Assembly: GCA_019639175.1 (NCBI GenBank)
Contig: JAHBSK010000001.1
Coordinates: 434,001-498,000, forward strand
Source of the DNA: Acidobacteriota bacterium
GTDB lineage: Bacteria > Acidobacteriota > Blastocatellia > Pyrinomonadales > Pyrinomonadaceae
DNA: 64,000 bases
Direction of reading: 5' to 3'
Positions within the stretch are counted from its first letter, which is position 1. Each line of letters begins with the position of its first letter. The position numbers were made by a program, and so were the translations under genes. A model generated the notes under the pieces. That model was not told the DNA's origin. It saw nothing but the letters and a program-made list of their open reading frames with translations, and searched no databases. Positions 8,843 through 16,484 of this stretch are shown here, one piece after another.

Positions 8843-11094
8843 ATTTTTACCAACTCCCTGTCTGCGGCAGTGACCGACGCGACTCTGACGTTTTCCAGAG
8901 GATTTCCGTTCTCGTCGAATTGTTCAAGCGGCGCAACAAGCAGATTTGCCGGTTTCGGGTTGCCGTTTGCCAGCAGGTGAAACTGCGGCGTTTTGCTTGT
9001 CATGGTCGTCAGGCGATGCAGCTTGTGTCCTATCCTTGGTACGTCCACGATCTTTTCGGCGTTTTCCGGCAGGGAAGCAACGCTTGCCCGCAGGCTGTCA
9101 ACCGCAGCGGTTACATCGACGCTGTCGTGAACACGGTGCTTTGCCTGAACCGGTTGTGTTTCATCCTTCAACGCGGGGTATCGAAGCCCCTCATAGGCCG
9201 CGACCGTTTCCGCCAATGCTCTGAATATTGCCGACGCGGACGAATCAAGTGCCAGATCGATGCCAAGCGACGCGGCGATGCCGCCCGTTATCAGCCAGTC
9301 CGGTTTTGACTGGTGAACCGGTTCTATCGCACGACGGACACGCTGAACGTTTCCGGCATTGTTGGTAAATGTTCCGTCAACCTCAGCGAATGAAGCCGCC
9401 GGAAGCACTACGTCTGCGTGTTCCGTCGTTTCTGTAAGGAAAAGTTCCTGGACCACCACGAAATCCTTTCCGGCGAGAGCCGATGCGTCCTGCAAACTGC
9501 CCGCTATCAGCAATGCTTTCGCCGAGGCAATGACATCATCGACTGGCCGAGCATTCGGCAAAATATCTATCGTGCCAACCGAATTGTTATAAAGCGGCAG
9601 CGGATGAAGCAGAATGCGGCGTCCGTCTCCGGCAAAACCGCCGGCAGAAGCGGCGATCACCGCCTGTGCGGCAGGCGAAAGCTCATTGCCCGTCATGATG
9701 ACAACGTCGCCCTGAGCAGAAGCAATAGCATCACGAACGGCATTGATCTCAGCAGCGTCAACCCCGAGTTTTCCGGCGACATTCGAACCATCGGCCAGTG
9801 CAAGGGCAAAGGCGTCATACGAACCCGGAGCAATGTGAACAAATTTTGTCGCCTGTGCCGTCAGATTTATCGGCGTGTCGTTGACGATAATGAGCTTTGC
9901 ACCGCCGTTGCGGACAGCCTGACGAACCTGCTTTGCGGTAAATGTCTGCTCTTCCTCGGGTTCGCCGCCGATGATGACGATCGTGTTTGCGTATCGAATG
10001 TCCCGATGCGTTGCCAGCGGAGCGGTCATGTTCGTGAAGAACGCCGACATATCGCCTCTGTCCGAAACGCCGATGTCGCCGCCCGTCGCTTCCGCAAAGC
10101 GGCGAAGCGCGAACAAGGCTTCATTGGTCAGCCTCGGGCTTGCGACAACACCTACGGAACCGTTCGCTTCTCCAAATTTTTGCGAGATCAGTTCAAGGGC
10201 CGCGTCCCACGTAGCGGGAATCAACTTGCCGCCTTTTGAATAGCGGATCATCGGCGTTTTCACGCGGTCACGATGATTGACAAACTCGTGTGCGAAACGC
10301 GCCTTTACGTCAAGGAACTCGCCATTCAAACCATTGACATAACGGTCGCGGGCAACTATGCGGTGAACCTCGCCCGACCGCGAACCGATGGAAAGCTGCA
10401 TTCCGTCAGAACCGTAAACGTCGGTCGTGATGGTCTGGTCGAGTTCCCACGGACGCGTTGCGTGTCGGTAAACGCCGTCAAGCAGCGTTCCGGTCGGGCA
10501 GACCTCGATGCAGTTGCCGCATTGCGAACAGTTCAGCCAGCCGCCGTATGTTCCGATGACGGTATTCACACCGCGGTTTCCGGCTTCGATGGCGTCTTCG
10601 CCCATCCATTCGTTGCAGACGCGCGTGCAGCGTTTACAGAGAATGCAGCGCTGCGGGTCGTTTGCGACTATCGGCGAAAGATATTTTTCCGGATCGACGT
10701 TCTTCTTCTCGGTGAATCGTTCCTCGACATCGCCCCAGTCGAATATCACTTCCTGCAATTCGCATTCGCCGCCGCGGTCGCAAACGGGGCAATCCAGCGG
10801 GTGATTTGCCAGAAGGAATTCGCCCATTGAACGCTGTGCCTTTTCTATCTCGGGGCTGCGGGTCGTCACCGCCATGCCGTCCGTGACCTTTATGGTGCAG
10901 GAGGTCTGGAGTTTCGGCATCTTGTCGATGCGCACCAGGCACATTCTGCACGAGGCCTGCGGTTCCAGGTCCTTGTAATAGCAGAATGACGGGATATGCT
11001 CTCCGCTCTCCCGGCACACGTCGATCAGCACCGCGCCTTTTTCGGCTTCGACCTCGACACCATTGATGGTGATCTTTACAAGTTCAGTTGACAT
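8839..11094 (-). CDS. nuoG: NADH-quinone oxidoreductase subunit G
   Basis: Largest peripheral subunit of complex I, 751 residues, carrying several Fe-S clusters. The N-terminal ferredoxin-like 2Fe-2S ligands are in SFCYYKDLEPQASCRMC and LQTSC. The His-Cys3 cluster is in HPLDCPVCDRGGECELQ. Two 4Fe-4S motifs follow (RCILCKRCTRVCNEW and CSQCGNCIEVCPTGTL). The remainder is the molybdopterin-oxidoreductase-like domain, which in NuoG binds no cofactor. It is followed by hicB with overlapping stop/start, and preceded by the bTHX gene instead of nuoF directly. Confidence 0.97.
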   Translation of the reverse strand: MSTELVKITINGVEVEAEKGAVLIDVCRESGEHIPSFCYYKDLEPQASCRMCLVRIDKMPKLQTSCTIKVTDGMAVTTRSPEIEKAQRSMGEFLLANHPLDCPVCDRGGECELQEVIFDWGDVEERFTEKKNVDPEKYLSPIVANDPQRCILCKRCTRVCNEWMGEDAIEAGNRGVNTVIGTYGGWLNCSQCGNCIEVCPTGTLLDGVYRHATRPWELDQTITTDVYGSDGMQLSIGSRSGEVHRIVARDRYVNGLNGEFLDVKARFAHEFVNHRDRVKTPMIRYSKGGKLIPATWDAALELISQKFGEANGSVGVVASPRLTNEALFALRRFAEATGGDIGVSDRGDMSAFFTNMTAPLATHRDIRYANTIVIIGGEPEEEQTFTAKQVRQAVRNGGAKLIIVNDTPINLTAQATKFVHIAPGSYDAFALALADGSNVAGKLGVDAAEINAVRDAIASAQGDVVIMTGNELSPAAQAVIAASAGGFAGDGRRILLHPLPLYNNSVGTIDILPNARPVDDVIASAKALLIAGSLQDASALAGKDFVVVQELFLTETTEHADVVLPAASFAEVDGTFTNNAGNVQRVRRAIEPVHQSKPDWLITGGIAASLGIDLALDSSASAIFRALAETVAAYEGLRYPALKDETQPVQAKHRVHDSVDVTAAVDSLRASVASLPENAEKIVDVPRIGHKLHRLTTMTSKTPQFHLLANGNPKPANLLVAPLEQFDENGNPLENVRVASVTAADRELVKI

Positions 11095-11132
11095 TTAAAA
11101 TTGACCGTCTCGTTTCAAACCTTATGACCGGA

Positions 11133-11261
11133 TCAATCGTTGGACGACTGTTCCTTGCCTTCACCTGAACCGGTGATCTTCTTCTTTCCGCGCTGACGGG
11201 TTTTGCCGTAGCTGCCGGCAAATATCTTTCCGCGTCGCGTTCGTTTATCTCCCTTTCCCAT
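11133..11261 (-). CDS. Small ribosomal subunit protein bTHX
   Basis: A 42-residue, strongly basic protein reading MGKGDKRTRRGKIFAGSYGK followed by TRQRGKKK and a short Ser/Glu tail. This matches the THX family of 30S proteins, first known from Thermus, which stabilises the 16S rRNA head. The first 20 residues are nearly the family consensus. A strong Shine-Dalgarno (GGAGAAG) lies about 8 bases upstream of the ATG. It is placed between nuoF and nuoG on the same strand, an unexpected site for a ribosomal gene. The length is usual apart from a somewhat extended tail. Confidence 0.85.
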   Translation of the reverse strand: MGKGDKRTRRGKIFAGSYGKTRQRGKKKITGSGEGKEQSSND

Positions 11262-11329
11262 TTTTTAATCTTCTCCTAACTATCTGTAAATATGGGCCTT
11301 GTCATTGACCAAAGCCGTTCAAAAAGGTC

Positions 11330-12637
11330 TTATACATTGGCGGTTATGCCGCCGTTAGTCTTTTTATCGAGCCACTTCATGAAATCATCCGGGAACTGGC
11401 GTATGGCGCTTTGTACGGGCCATGCGGCGGCGTCTCCGAGCGGGCAAAAGCTCTTGCCCTCGATGTTGTCACAGATGTCCAGAAGAAGCTGCGCGTCGCC
11501 GGGTTTGCCGTTGCCCGCCGCTATGCGGTGAAATATCTTCACTATCCAGTCCGTTCCCTCGCGGCAGGGCGTACACCAACCGCAGGATTCGTGCTTGTAG
11601 AATTCGGACAGGTTCATGGTCGTTTCCATCACGTCAACGGTCTCGTCCATTACCATCATGCCGCCGGTGCCGAGCATCGACCCCGCTTCGACAAGGCCCT
11701 CGTAGTCAAGCGTTACGCCTTTTCCGAGGATCTGGCCGGCATTCATAATGTAAACGCTTGACCCGCCGGGTATCACGGCTTTCAACTTTTTGTCATCGCG
11801 AAGCATTCCGCCGCAGTCTTCCATGATGAACTTTTCCATATCGGCGTAGCCCATCGGAAGTTCGTAAACACCCGGTTTTTTGACATGGCCGCTGATAGAC
11901 CAGAGCTTTGTGCCGCCGCTTTTCTCGGTTCCGAGGTCGCGCCACGCTGTGCCGCCCATCTCAATGATCTGCGGAACGCTCGTGAACGTTTCGACATTGT
12001 TGACCACGGTCGGCGACGCATAGAGGCCTTCGACGGCAGGAAAAGGCGGTTTCATCCGAGGATGGCCTCGAAAACCTTCGAGCGAACTCAAAAGGGCAGT
12101 TTCCTCTCCGCAAATGTAGGCTCCGGCGCCGGTATGCGTGTGGATGTTCATCGAAAAGCCCGAGCCGAGAATGTTCTCTCCCAACAGGCCTGCCTCGCGG
12201 GCTTCTGCCAATGCCTTGTCCATCACTGCGATAAGGTAATTGTATTCGCCGCGATAATAGATATAGCCGGTCGATGCCCCGAGGGTGTAGCCGGCGATGA
12301 TCATTCCTTCGATCAATGCATGCGGGTCGCGTTCGAGCAGATAGCGGTCCTTGAAGCTGCCCGGCTCCGATTCGTCAGCGTTGCAAACGACGTATTTGTT
12401 CTTCGGCGAATCCTTTGGCACGAAAGACCATTTCATCCCGGTAGGAAACCCCGCACCGCCGCGTCCGCGAAGCGCGGAATCCTTGACCGTCTGAATGATG
12501 TCGTCCGGCGACATCTCAAGCGCCTTTCGCAGCGACGCGTAACCGCCCGTTTCCTGATACACCTTCAGCGTATGCCCATCCTCAATGTGCATTCGCTTTA
12601 ACTGTAACGGCTCACAGCCTATTGCCTTGATCTCCAT
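11330..12637 (-). CDS. nuoF: NADH-quinone oxidoreductase subunit F (NADH-binding)
   Basis: Diaphorase subunit of complex I that binds FMN, NADH and a 4Fe-4S cluster. 435 residues. The nucleotide-binding Gly-rich motif LRGRGGAGFPTGMKW is at about residues 57-70. ICGEETALLSSLEG is the family's FMN/NADH region. The cluster ligands are ESCGWCTPCREG (around residue 350) and a later Cys in KSFCPLGDAA. The N-terminus, MEIKAIGCEPLQLKR, is repeated as short copies upstream, before and after the S26-like gene. Downstream is bTHX; upstream is a hicB-hicA pair. Confidence 0.97.
   Translation of the reverse strand: MEIKAIGCEPLQLKRMHIEDGHTLKVYQETGGYASLRKALEMSPDDIIQTVKDSALRGRGGAGFPTGMKWSFVPKDSPKNKYVVCNADESEPGSFKDRYLLERDPHALIEGMIIAGYTLGASTGYIYYRGEYNYLIAVMDKALAEAREAGLLGENILGSGFSMNIHTHTGAGAYICGEETALLSSLEGFRGHPRMKPPFPAVEGLYASPTVVNNVETFTSVPQIIEMGGTAWRDLGTEKSGGTKLWSISGHVKKPGVYELPMGYADMEKFIMEDCGGMLRDDKKLKAVIPGGSSVYIMNAGQILGKGVTLDYEGLVEAGSMLGTGGMMVMDETVDVMETTMNLSEFYKHESCGWCTPCREGTDWIVKIFHRIAAGNGKPGDAQLLLDICDNIEGKSFCPLGDAAAWPVQSAIRQFPDDFMKWLDKKTNGGITANV
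12605..12637 (-). repeat. nuoF-start repeat, copy R1 (genuine nuoF start)
   Basis: The first codons of nuoF. On the coding strand it begins ATGGAGATCAAGGCAATAGG and continues through the CCGTTA of codons 10-11. It is the intact member of a three-copy direct repeat; R2 lies at 13121-13147 and R3 at 13692-13725. Confidence 0.85.
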
Positions 12638-12640
12638 AAA

Positions 12641-12853
12641 TTACAGTAGTTTTCTAAACTGTTCGAGCGTAAGTCCCGCGTCGCGAACGATTCCGCCCAT
12701 TGTCATCGCATTTACCGGATTGTGACGAGGAATAGTTACTATTCGTTCGCCATTTGTCATTACAATATGCTTGCCTTGACGAGCTATCCAAAATCCGGAC
12801 TTCTCCAACGCTTTTACAGCCTGAAGATGATTAATGCCAGGAAGTTTTGGCAT
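12641..12853 (-). CDS. hicA: HicA-type mRNA interferase toxin (pair 2)
   Basis: 70 residues with HicA features: catalytic-type histidine in IARQGKHIVMTNG (H29), then RIVTIPRHNPVNAMTMGGIVRDAGLTLEQF. It is only distantly similar to the pair-1 toxin, so the two modules are not a recent duplication. The start codon overlaps the end of hicB by one base. Its stop lies 3 bases before the nuoF start. The gene appears intact and would be cotranscribed with nuoF. Confidence 0.88.
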   Translation of the reverse strand: MPKLPGINHLQAVKALEKSGFWIARQGKHIVMTNGERIVTIPRHNPVNAMTMGGIVRDAGLTLEQFRKLL

Positions 12854-13050
12854 TAAGCCGCAACCTCCACTTCACGGATGATCCCGCCTTCGATCTGTTG
12901 ATTTAGAACATCAAGATACTCTTCTATTGCATTTTTGATGTTGGTTAAAGCCTCAAGTTCCGTCTCTCCCTGAGACCAGCAACCCGGCAATGCCGGACAC
13001 GACACGCTGTAACCTTCTTCGCTTGGTTGTAGAACTACTTTGTAAAACAT
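12853..13050 (-). CDS. hicB: HicB-type antitoxin (pair 2)
   Basis: 65 residues from the chosen ATG (MFYKVVLQPSEEGYSVSCPALPGCWSQG...). The HicB RNase-H-like core is clear (CPALPGCWSQGETELEALTNIKNAIEEYL). No DNA-binding extension is visible. I chose the ATG at 13050 because AGGA lies about 10 bases upstream and homologues begin with this strand. A GTG at 13104 and an ATG at 13059 are in-frame alternatives. The R2 ghost of the nuoF start lies immediately upstream. Confidence 0.85.
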   Translation of the reverse strand: MFYKVVLQPSEEGYSVSCPALPGCWSQGETELEALTNIKNAIEEYLDVLNQQIEGGIIREVEVAA

Positions 13051-13120
13051 ACTGCCCATTTCCTGTTGAGCGGCAATTTCAGCCTTGGCTCGGTCGTTTT
13101 CCACTTTCCACTTGTACTGA

Positions 13121-13147
13121 TTCGCAGCCTATTGCTTTGATCTCCAT
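13121..13147 (-). repeat. nuoF-start repeat, copy R2
   Basis: A 27-base near copy of the nuoF 5' end, reading ATGGAGATCAAAGCAATAGG then CTGCGAA. Its frame gives MEIKAIGCE and continues as an unrelated 22-residue reading frame ending in TGA. It starts 4 bases after the stop of the S26-like gene and lies just before the hicB-hicA pair 2, so it marks a junction between inserted modules. Confidence 0.85.
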
Positions 13148-13151
13148 ACCA

Positions 13152-13688
13152 TCAGTTGCCCATTTGGTCTTTATACTGTCCGGGCATGATCTTTACTATT
13201 CTTCCACGAATATCAGCCTTTTTGATCGTGTTCGGCGTCCAAAATCTGCTGTCCCAACTTTCCGGACGATTGTCTCCCAGAAAGAAATATTCATCTGCGG
13301 GTATGGTGAATTTCGGAAAATCCTTTCCACCACTAACCCTTTGAAACGGTTCTTCCAACTCCCCGTCGTTTATGAAAACCGTTTCGTCTTTTATCTCTAT
13401 CGTCTCACCCGGAAGCCCGACAACCCTAAAAACAAATATCATCTCCGCTTCAGGAGTGGAGCCAAATTGCTCATGCATCGGAGCCTTAAAAACCAAAATA
13501 TCAAATCGTTCTATCTCCGCCCCCAATTTTAAGGAGATATGGTCGCCTATTGCTCCGTCTCCGGGGTTCAGGGCCGGAGACATTGCCGCTGTCGGTATCT
13601 TATAAGCCCTTACTGCACAGCCAATACAGAGAGATGCGAGAAATATAGCTCCAAATATTCTCAGCAGATTTTTCAGATCCAATCTCAC
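13152..13688 (-). CDS. Signal peptidase I (S26) family protein lacking the catalytic dyad
   Basis: 178 residues: N-terminal hydrophobic segment (residues 8-24), then the S26 fold. Conserved boxes are recognisable: KIPTAAMSPALNPGD (30-44), FRVVGLPGETI (87-97) and FLGDNRPESWDSRFW. In active signal peptidase I the first box carries the nucleophile Ser before Met and the second carries Lys before Arg. Here the positions are A35 and F87, so the protein should not be a working peptidase by the known Ser/Lys mechanism. The start is a GTG directly after repeat R3. It is an insertion between nuoE and nuoF, bracketed by R2 and R3. Confidence 0.8.
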   Translation of the reverse strand: MRLDLKNLLRIFGAIFLASLCIGCAVRAYKIPTAAMSPALNPGDGAIGDHISLKLGAEIERFDILVFKAPMHEQFGSTPEAEMIFVFRVVGLPGETIEIKDETVFINDGELEEPFQRVSGGKDFPKFTIPADEYFFLGDNRPESWDSRFWTPNTIKKADIRGRIVKIMPGQYKDQMGN

Positions 13689-13691
13689 TTC

Positions 13692-13725
13692 GTTAACGGC
13701 TCGCAGCCTATTGCTTTGATCTCCT
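13692..13725 (-). repeat. nuoF-start repeat, copy R3
   Basis: A near copy of the nuoF 5' end in which the start codon has become AAG. The frame would read KEIKAIGCEPLTK before a stop overlapping the S26-like gene start. It keeps the GAGCCGTTA that the real nuoF has and that R2 has lost. It lies on the nuoE side of the inserted modules. Confidence 0.85.
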
Positions 13726-13749
13726 TATCAATTGCCAACAGCTTTAGCG

Positions 13750-13858
13750 CCTCCACCAAAAGGCAGAGGCGATTTATTCTGTGTTTTTCTGTGTCTTCGG
13801 TCTGAGTTTTCTGTGTTCAATTTTTTACCACAGAACGCACAGAAAAAAGACACAGATC
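13750..13858. repeat. CACAGA-rich imperfect repeat element
   Basis: The gap between R3 and the nuoE stop contains repeated CACAGA/TCTGTG words in both orientations (TCTGTGTTTTTCTGTG, ACCACAGAACGCACAGAAAA), giving an imperfect inverted repeat that touches the nuoE stop codon. A shorter, similar stretch lies before thiG at about 19166-19198. No gene is visible in it. Confidence 0.5.
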
Positions 13859-14387
13859 AATCCAACCCGTCCAATACCTTGTCAACTTTCTCCTTTGTCA
13901 GGTCCTCGTAATAATCAAAACCTATCTGCATCATCGGGGCGGTGCCGCAGCTTCCTAGGCATTCGACCAGCGAGACGGTGAATTTGCCGTCCTCGGTGGT
14001 TTCGCCGGGGTGAATGCCGAGCTTGCTGCAAACGTGTTCGGTGATCTCCGGTTCGCCCATTATCTTGCACGACAGCGTCTTGCAGATCTGTATGTGGTGG
14101 CGGCCGACCTTGTGCAGGTTGAACATTGAGTAGAACGTCGCTGTCTCCCAGATATCCGTAACCTCAAGATTCAGAAAATTTGCCAAATAGTTCACACCCG
14201 GATTGTCTATCCAGCCGCGTTCGCGCTGAACAACGAACAGCAGCGGTATCAACGCCGAACGGCTCCGCTCCGGCGGATATTTCGCCAGATGGGAACGCAT
14301 TTCCTCGACCACCGCAGGCGAGAACTCCGCCACCTCATCGGTGTAAACTACCTCGTCAGTATATGTTGTAGGTCTTACTGCTGCCAT
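13857..14387 (-). CDS. nuoE: NADH-quinone oxidoreductase subunit E
   Basis: Thioredoxin-like 2Fe-2S subunit of complex I, 176 residues. The four cluster ligands are visible as CX4C in QICKTLSCKIMG and CX3C in VECLGSCGTAPMM. The N-terminal leader contains a small internal duplication (YTDEVVYTDEV). It is preceded by a coiled-coil gene, only 8 bases away, where nuoD would normally be adjacent. It is followed by the repeat-flanked insertion before nuoF. Confidence 0.97.
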   Translation of the reverse strand: MAAVRPTTYTDEVVYTDEVAEFSPAVVEEMRSHLAKYPPERSRSALIPLLFVVQRERGWIDNPGVNYLANFLNLEVTDIWETATFYSMFNLHKVGRHHIQICKTLSCKIMGEPEITEHVCSKLGIHPGETTEDGKFTVSLVECLGSCGTAPMMQIGFDYYEDLTKEKVDKVLDGLD

Positions 14388-14395
14388 GTGAGTAA

Positions 14396-14707
14396 TTAAT
14401 GAACTCCCGATTCGATCTCTGAAACTCTCGCCTCCAGCACATCTATCCGTTTGTTATCCTTTATAGCCATTGAGCCAACATCGTTAAATTGAGCTTTAAC
14501 AACTTTGAAATCATCGCTCAAGGTATCTAACTTGACTTGAAGATTATCAAACCGCTTGTCGTGTTCATCAAATCGTCTGTCATGCTCATCAAATCGCCTG
14601 TCTTGCTCATCAAATCGCCTGTCATGCTCATTTGCCTTGTTTACAAGGTTTCCGAGCATTCTAATGACCTCAGATTTGAAGCGGGAATCATCAATTTCGT
14701 CTGCCAT
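14396..14707 (-). CDS. Small coiled-coil protein with exact heptad repeats
   Basis: 103 residues, hydrophilic, no signal peptide or membrane segment. The centre has four seven-residue units of the type FDEHDRR (DEQDRRFDEHDRRFDEHDKRFD), preceded and followed by further heptad-like helix (VKLDTLSDDFKVVKAQ, RIDVLEARVSEIE). It should form a long parallel coiled coil. The heptads are encoded by a 21-base tandem repeat. Similar small coiled-coil proteins occur in many bacteria without known function. It is inserted between nuoD and nuoE and is in the operon. Confidence 0.75.
   Translation of the reverse strand: MADEIDDSRFKSEVIRMLGNLVNKANEHDRRFDEQDRRFDEHDRRFDEHDKRFDNLQVKLDTLSDDFKVVKAQFNDVGSMAIKDNKRIDVLEARVSEIESGVH
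14546..14629. repeat. 21-base tandem repeat (four units) within the coiled-coil gene
   Basis: Four adjacent units of about ATCAAATCGCCTGTCATGCT plus one base differ by only a few substitutions. Each unit encodes one heptad, so slippage would add or remove whole coiled-coil turns without a frameshift. Confidence 0.85.
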
Positions 14708-14724
14708 AAAGCCTCCTGTCTAAG

Positions 14725-15945
14725 CTATCGGTCGATCTCTCCCAACACAATATCCAGACTCCCGATTATTGCAACGGTATCAGCTATCATCTCGCCTTCT
14801 GCCATTGTTGGCAGGGCCGAGAGGTTTACAAAGCTCGGGCCGCGAAAGTGAACGCGTTCCGGTTTCGGGCCGCCGTTCGATTTCATATAAACGCCTAGTT
14901 CGCCCTTTGAGGCTTCGATGGCGTGATATACCTCGCCTTCCGGCACGTTAAAGCCTTCTGCAACGATCAGGAAGTGGTGTATCAGCGAATCCATATGCTT
15001 ACGCATATCGTCGCGGTCGGGAAGCACGACCTTTGGAGCGTCGGCCTTGACCGGGCCGGGTTTCAGGCGTTCCAGGGCCTGCCGGACGATCTTGTGCGAT
15101 TCGCGAAGCTCACGCATCCTGACCAGAAAACGCGACCAGACATCGCCGTCAGGTTCGGTCGGGATGTCGAAATCATACGTCTCATAACCCGAATAAGGAT
15201 TATGGCGGCGGAGGTCAAGCTCAACGCCATTGCCCCGCAAGCACGGGCCGGTCAGTCCCCAGTCAATGGCGTCCTCACGTGAGATCACGCCGACGCCTTT
15301 TGTCCGGTTATGCCAGATCGGATTACCGGTTATCAGTGTGTCAAAAGTTTCCAGAGCGTCAGGAAAGTTTTCGAGAAACTGCTTGACGCGGTTCTCAAAA
15401 CCGGCCGGCAGGTCCATCATCAGTCCGCCGATGCGGAAATAGCTCGGCGTCATGCGTCCGCCCGATGCCGATTCGATGATGTTGAGTATCTTTTCGCGTT
15501 CCTTAAAGGTGAACCAGAACGGCGTCATCGCTCCCATGTCCAGGCACGACGTGCCGAACCAGACCATGTGCGACGCTATCCGCTGCAATTCGCACATCAG
15601 AACACGGATCACCTGCGCCCTTTCCGGTATTTCCAGCCCGAGCAGCTTTTCAGCGGCCATCACATAGGCCAGATTGTTCCCGAGCGGGTTCAGATAATCC
15701 ATTCGGTCAGTGATGACGATGCCCTGCTGGTATTTCTTGTATTCAAAGAGCTTTTCCATGCCCGTATGGAGATACCCGATGTCCGGTATCGCCCTTACGA
15801 CCATTTCGCCGTCCAGCTTTAGCTCCAGACGCAAAACGCCGTGCGTCGAAGGGTGCTGCGGCCCCATGGACAGAGTCATCTCGGATTCGAGCGGCCTGTC
15901 CATGGCGTCGTAATTTGCCTGAATTGTATCAACTGCTGTGCTCAT
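14725..15945 (-). CDS. nuoD: NADH-quinone oxidoreductase subunit D
   Basis: 49-kDa-type subunit of complex I that forms the quinone-reduction chamber with NuoB. 406 residues, normal for a stand-alone NuoD (not fused to NuoC). The conserved start SMGPQHPSTHGVLRLELKLDGE is present, with the two His residues near the quinone head group. RMDYLNPLGNNLAYVMAAEKLLGLEIPERAQVIR and the C-terminal SFVNLSALPTMAEGEMIADTVAIIGSLDIVLGEIDR are characteristic. Confidence 0.97.
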   Translation of the reverse strand: MSTAVDTIQANYDAMDRPLESEMTLSMGPQHPSTHGVLRLELKLDGEMVVRAIPDIGYLHTGMEKLFEYKKYQQGIVITDRMDYLNPLGNNLAYVMAAEKLLGLEIPERAQVIRVLMCELQRIASHMVWFGTSCLDMGAMTPFWFTFKEREKILNIIESASGGRMTPSYFRIGGLMMDLPAGFENRVKQFLENFPDALETFDTLITGNPIWHNRTKGVGVISREDAIDWGLTGPCLRGNGVELDLRRHNPYSGYETYDFDIPTEPDGDVWSRFLVRMRELRESHKIVRQALERLKPGPVKADAPKVVLPDRDDMRKHMDSLIHHFLIVAEGFNVPEGEVYHAIEASKGELGVYMKSNGGPKPERVHFRGPSFVNLSALPTMAEGEMIADTVAIIGSLDIVLGEIDR

Positions 15946-15962
15946 ATAAACTTTTGAGTCCC

Positions 15963-15998
15963 TGCTTTGGCAGGCGGGCGCCTGAAAGCGGAACTCCA
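15963..15998. repeat. Short hairpin and GCGGAACTC-type intergenic element
   Basis: Between nuoC and nuoD: a perfect 5-bp hairpin (CCTGC/GCAGG) followed by GCGCCTGAAAGCGGAACTC. A related word, CCGCCTAAAGGCGGAACTC, lies before egtD at about 36981-36999. This may be a small dispersed element; two copies are thin evidence. Confidence 0.35.
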
Positions 15999-16002
15999 GG
16001 CT

Positions 16003-16482
16003 CTAGTTCATGCTGTACGGCTCATAACCGCGCAGCGGATAATCTTTTCTCAATGCGTGGCCGTCAAAATCAGATGGCAAAAGAATGCGCCGCAGATCGG
16101 GATGGCCGTCGAATATGACGCCGACCAGATCGTATGTTTCCCTTTCGTGCCAATCAGCCGTTTTCCATACTCCGGTTACTGTCGGAACCGTCGGATCATC
16201 CTCTGTCAGCAGAACCTTTAGCCGCAAACGGCTGTAATGCCGTGTCGAAAAAAGGTGATAATTTACCTCAAAACGCGGATCATCCTCGGGGCCGCGATCA
16301 GCACCGCAAAGGTCTGCCAGCATATCAAACCCGTGATCCGCTTTTAGAAAGCGGCAAATATCCGCGATCGCTTCGCGCGGGGTCGTGACGGTCACTTCGC
16401 CGTGAGCATCTTTTACGTCCTGAACCCAATCAGCGTTCTCCGCTCTGATCTTTTCAACAAAATCGTGCAGGGAAGTAGTCAT
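16003..16482 (-). CDS. nuoC: NADH-quinone oxidoreductase subunit C
   Basis: 30-kDa-type subunit of complex I, 159 residues. The family signature HERETYDLVGVIFDGHPDLRRILLP is near the C-terminus, and RFEVNYHLFSTRHYSRLRLKVLL is the preceding conserved block. The last residues GHALRKDYPLRGYEP complete the standard ending. It lies 2 bases after nuoB and 57 bases before nuoD. The small gap before nuoD carries a short hairpin (CCTGC TTTG GCAGG) and a GCGGAACTC-type word. Confidence 0.97.
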   Translation of the reverse strand: MTTSLHDFVEKIRAENADWVQDVKDAHGEVTVTTPREAIADICRFLKADHGFDMLADLCGADRGPEDDPRFEVNYHLFSTRHYSRLRLKVLLTEDDPTVPTVTGVWKTADWHERETYDLVGVIFDGHPDLRRILLPSDFDGHALRKDYPLRGYEPYSMN

Positions 16483-16484
16483 TT

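Noticed and set aside
12853..13104. Longer HicB start at GTG 13104
   Set aside because: The extra residues (ENDRAKAEIAAQQEMGS) are not HicB-like. The ATG at 13050 has a Shine-Dalgarno at a suitable distance and fits the family start.
14546..14629. CRISPR-like array
   Set aside because: The 21-base units are adjacent with no spacers, and they encode heptads in frame. It is a coding tandem repeat.
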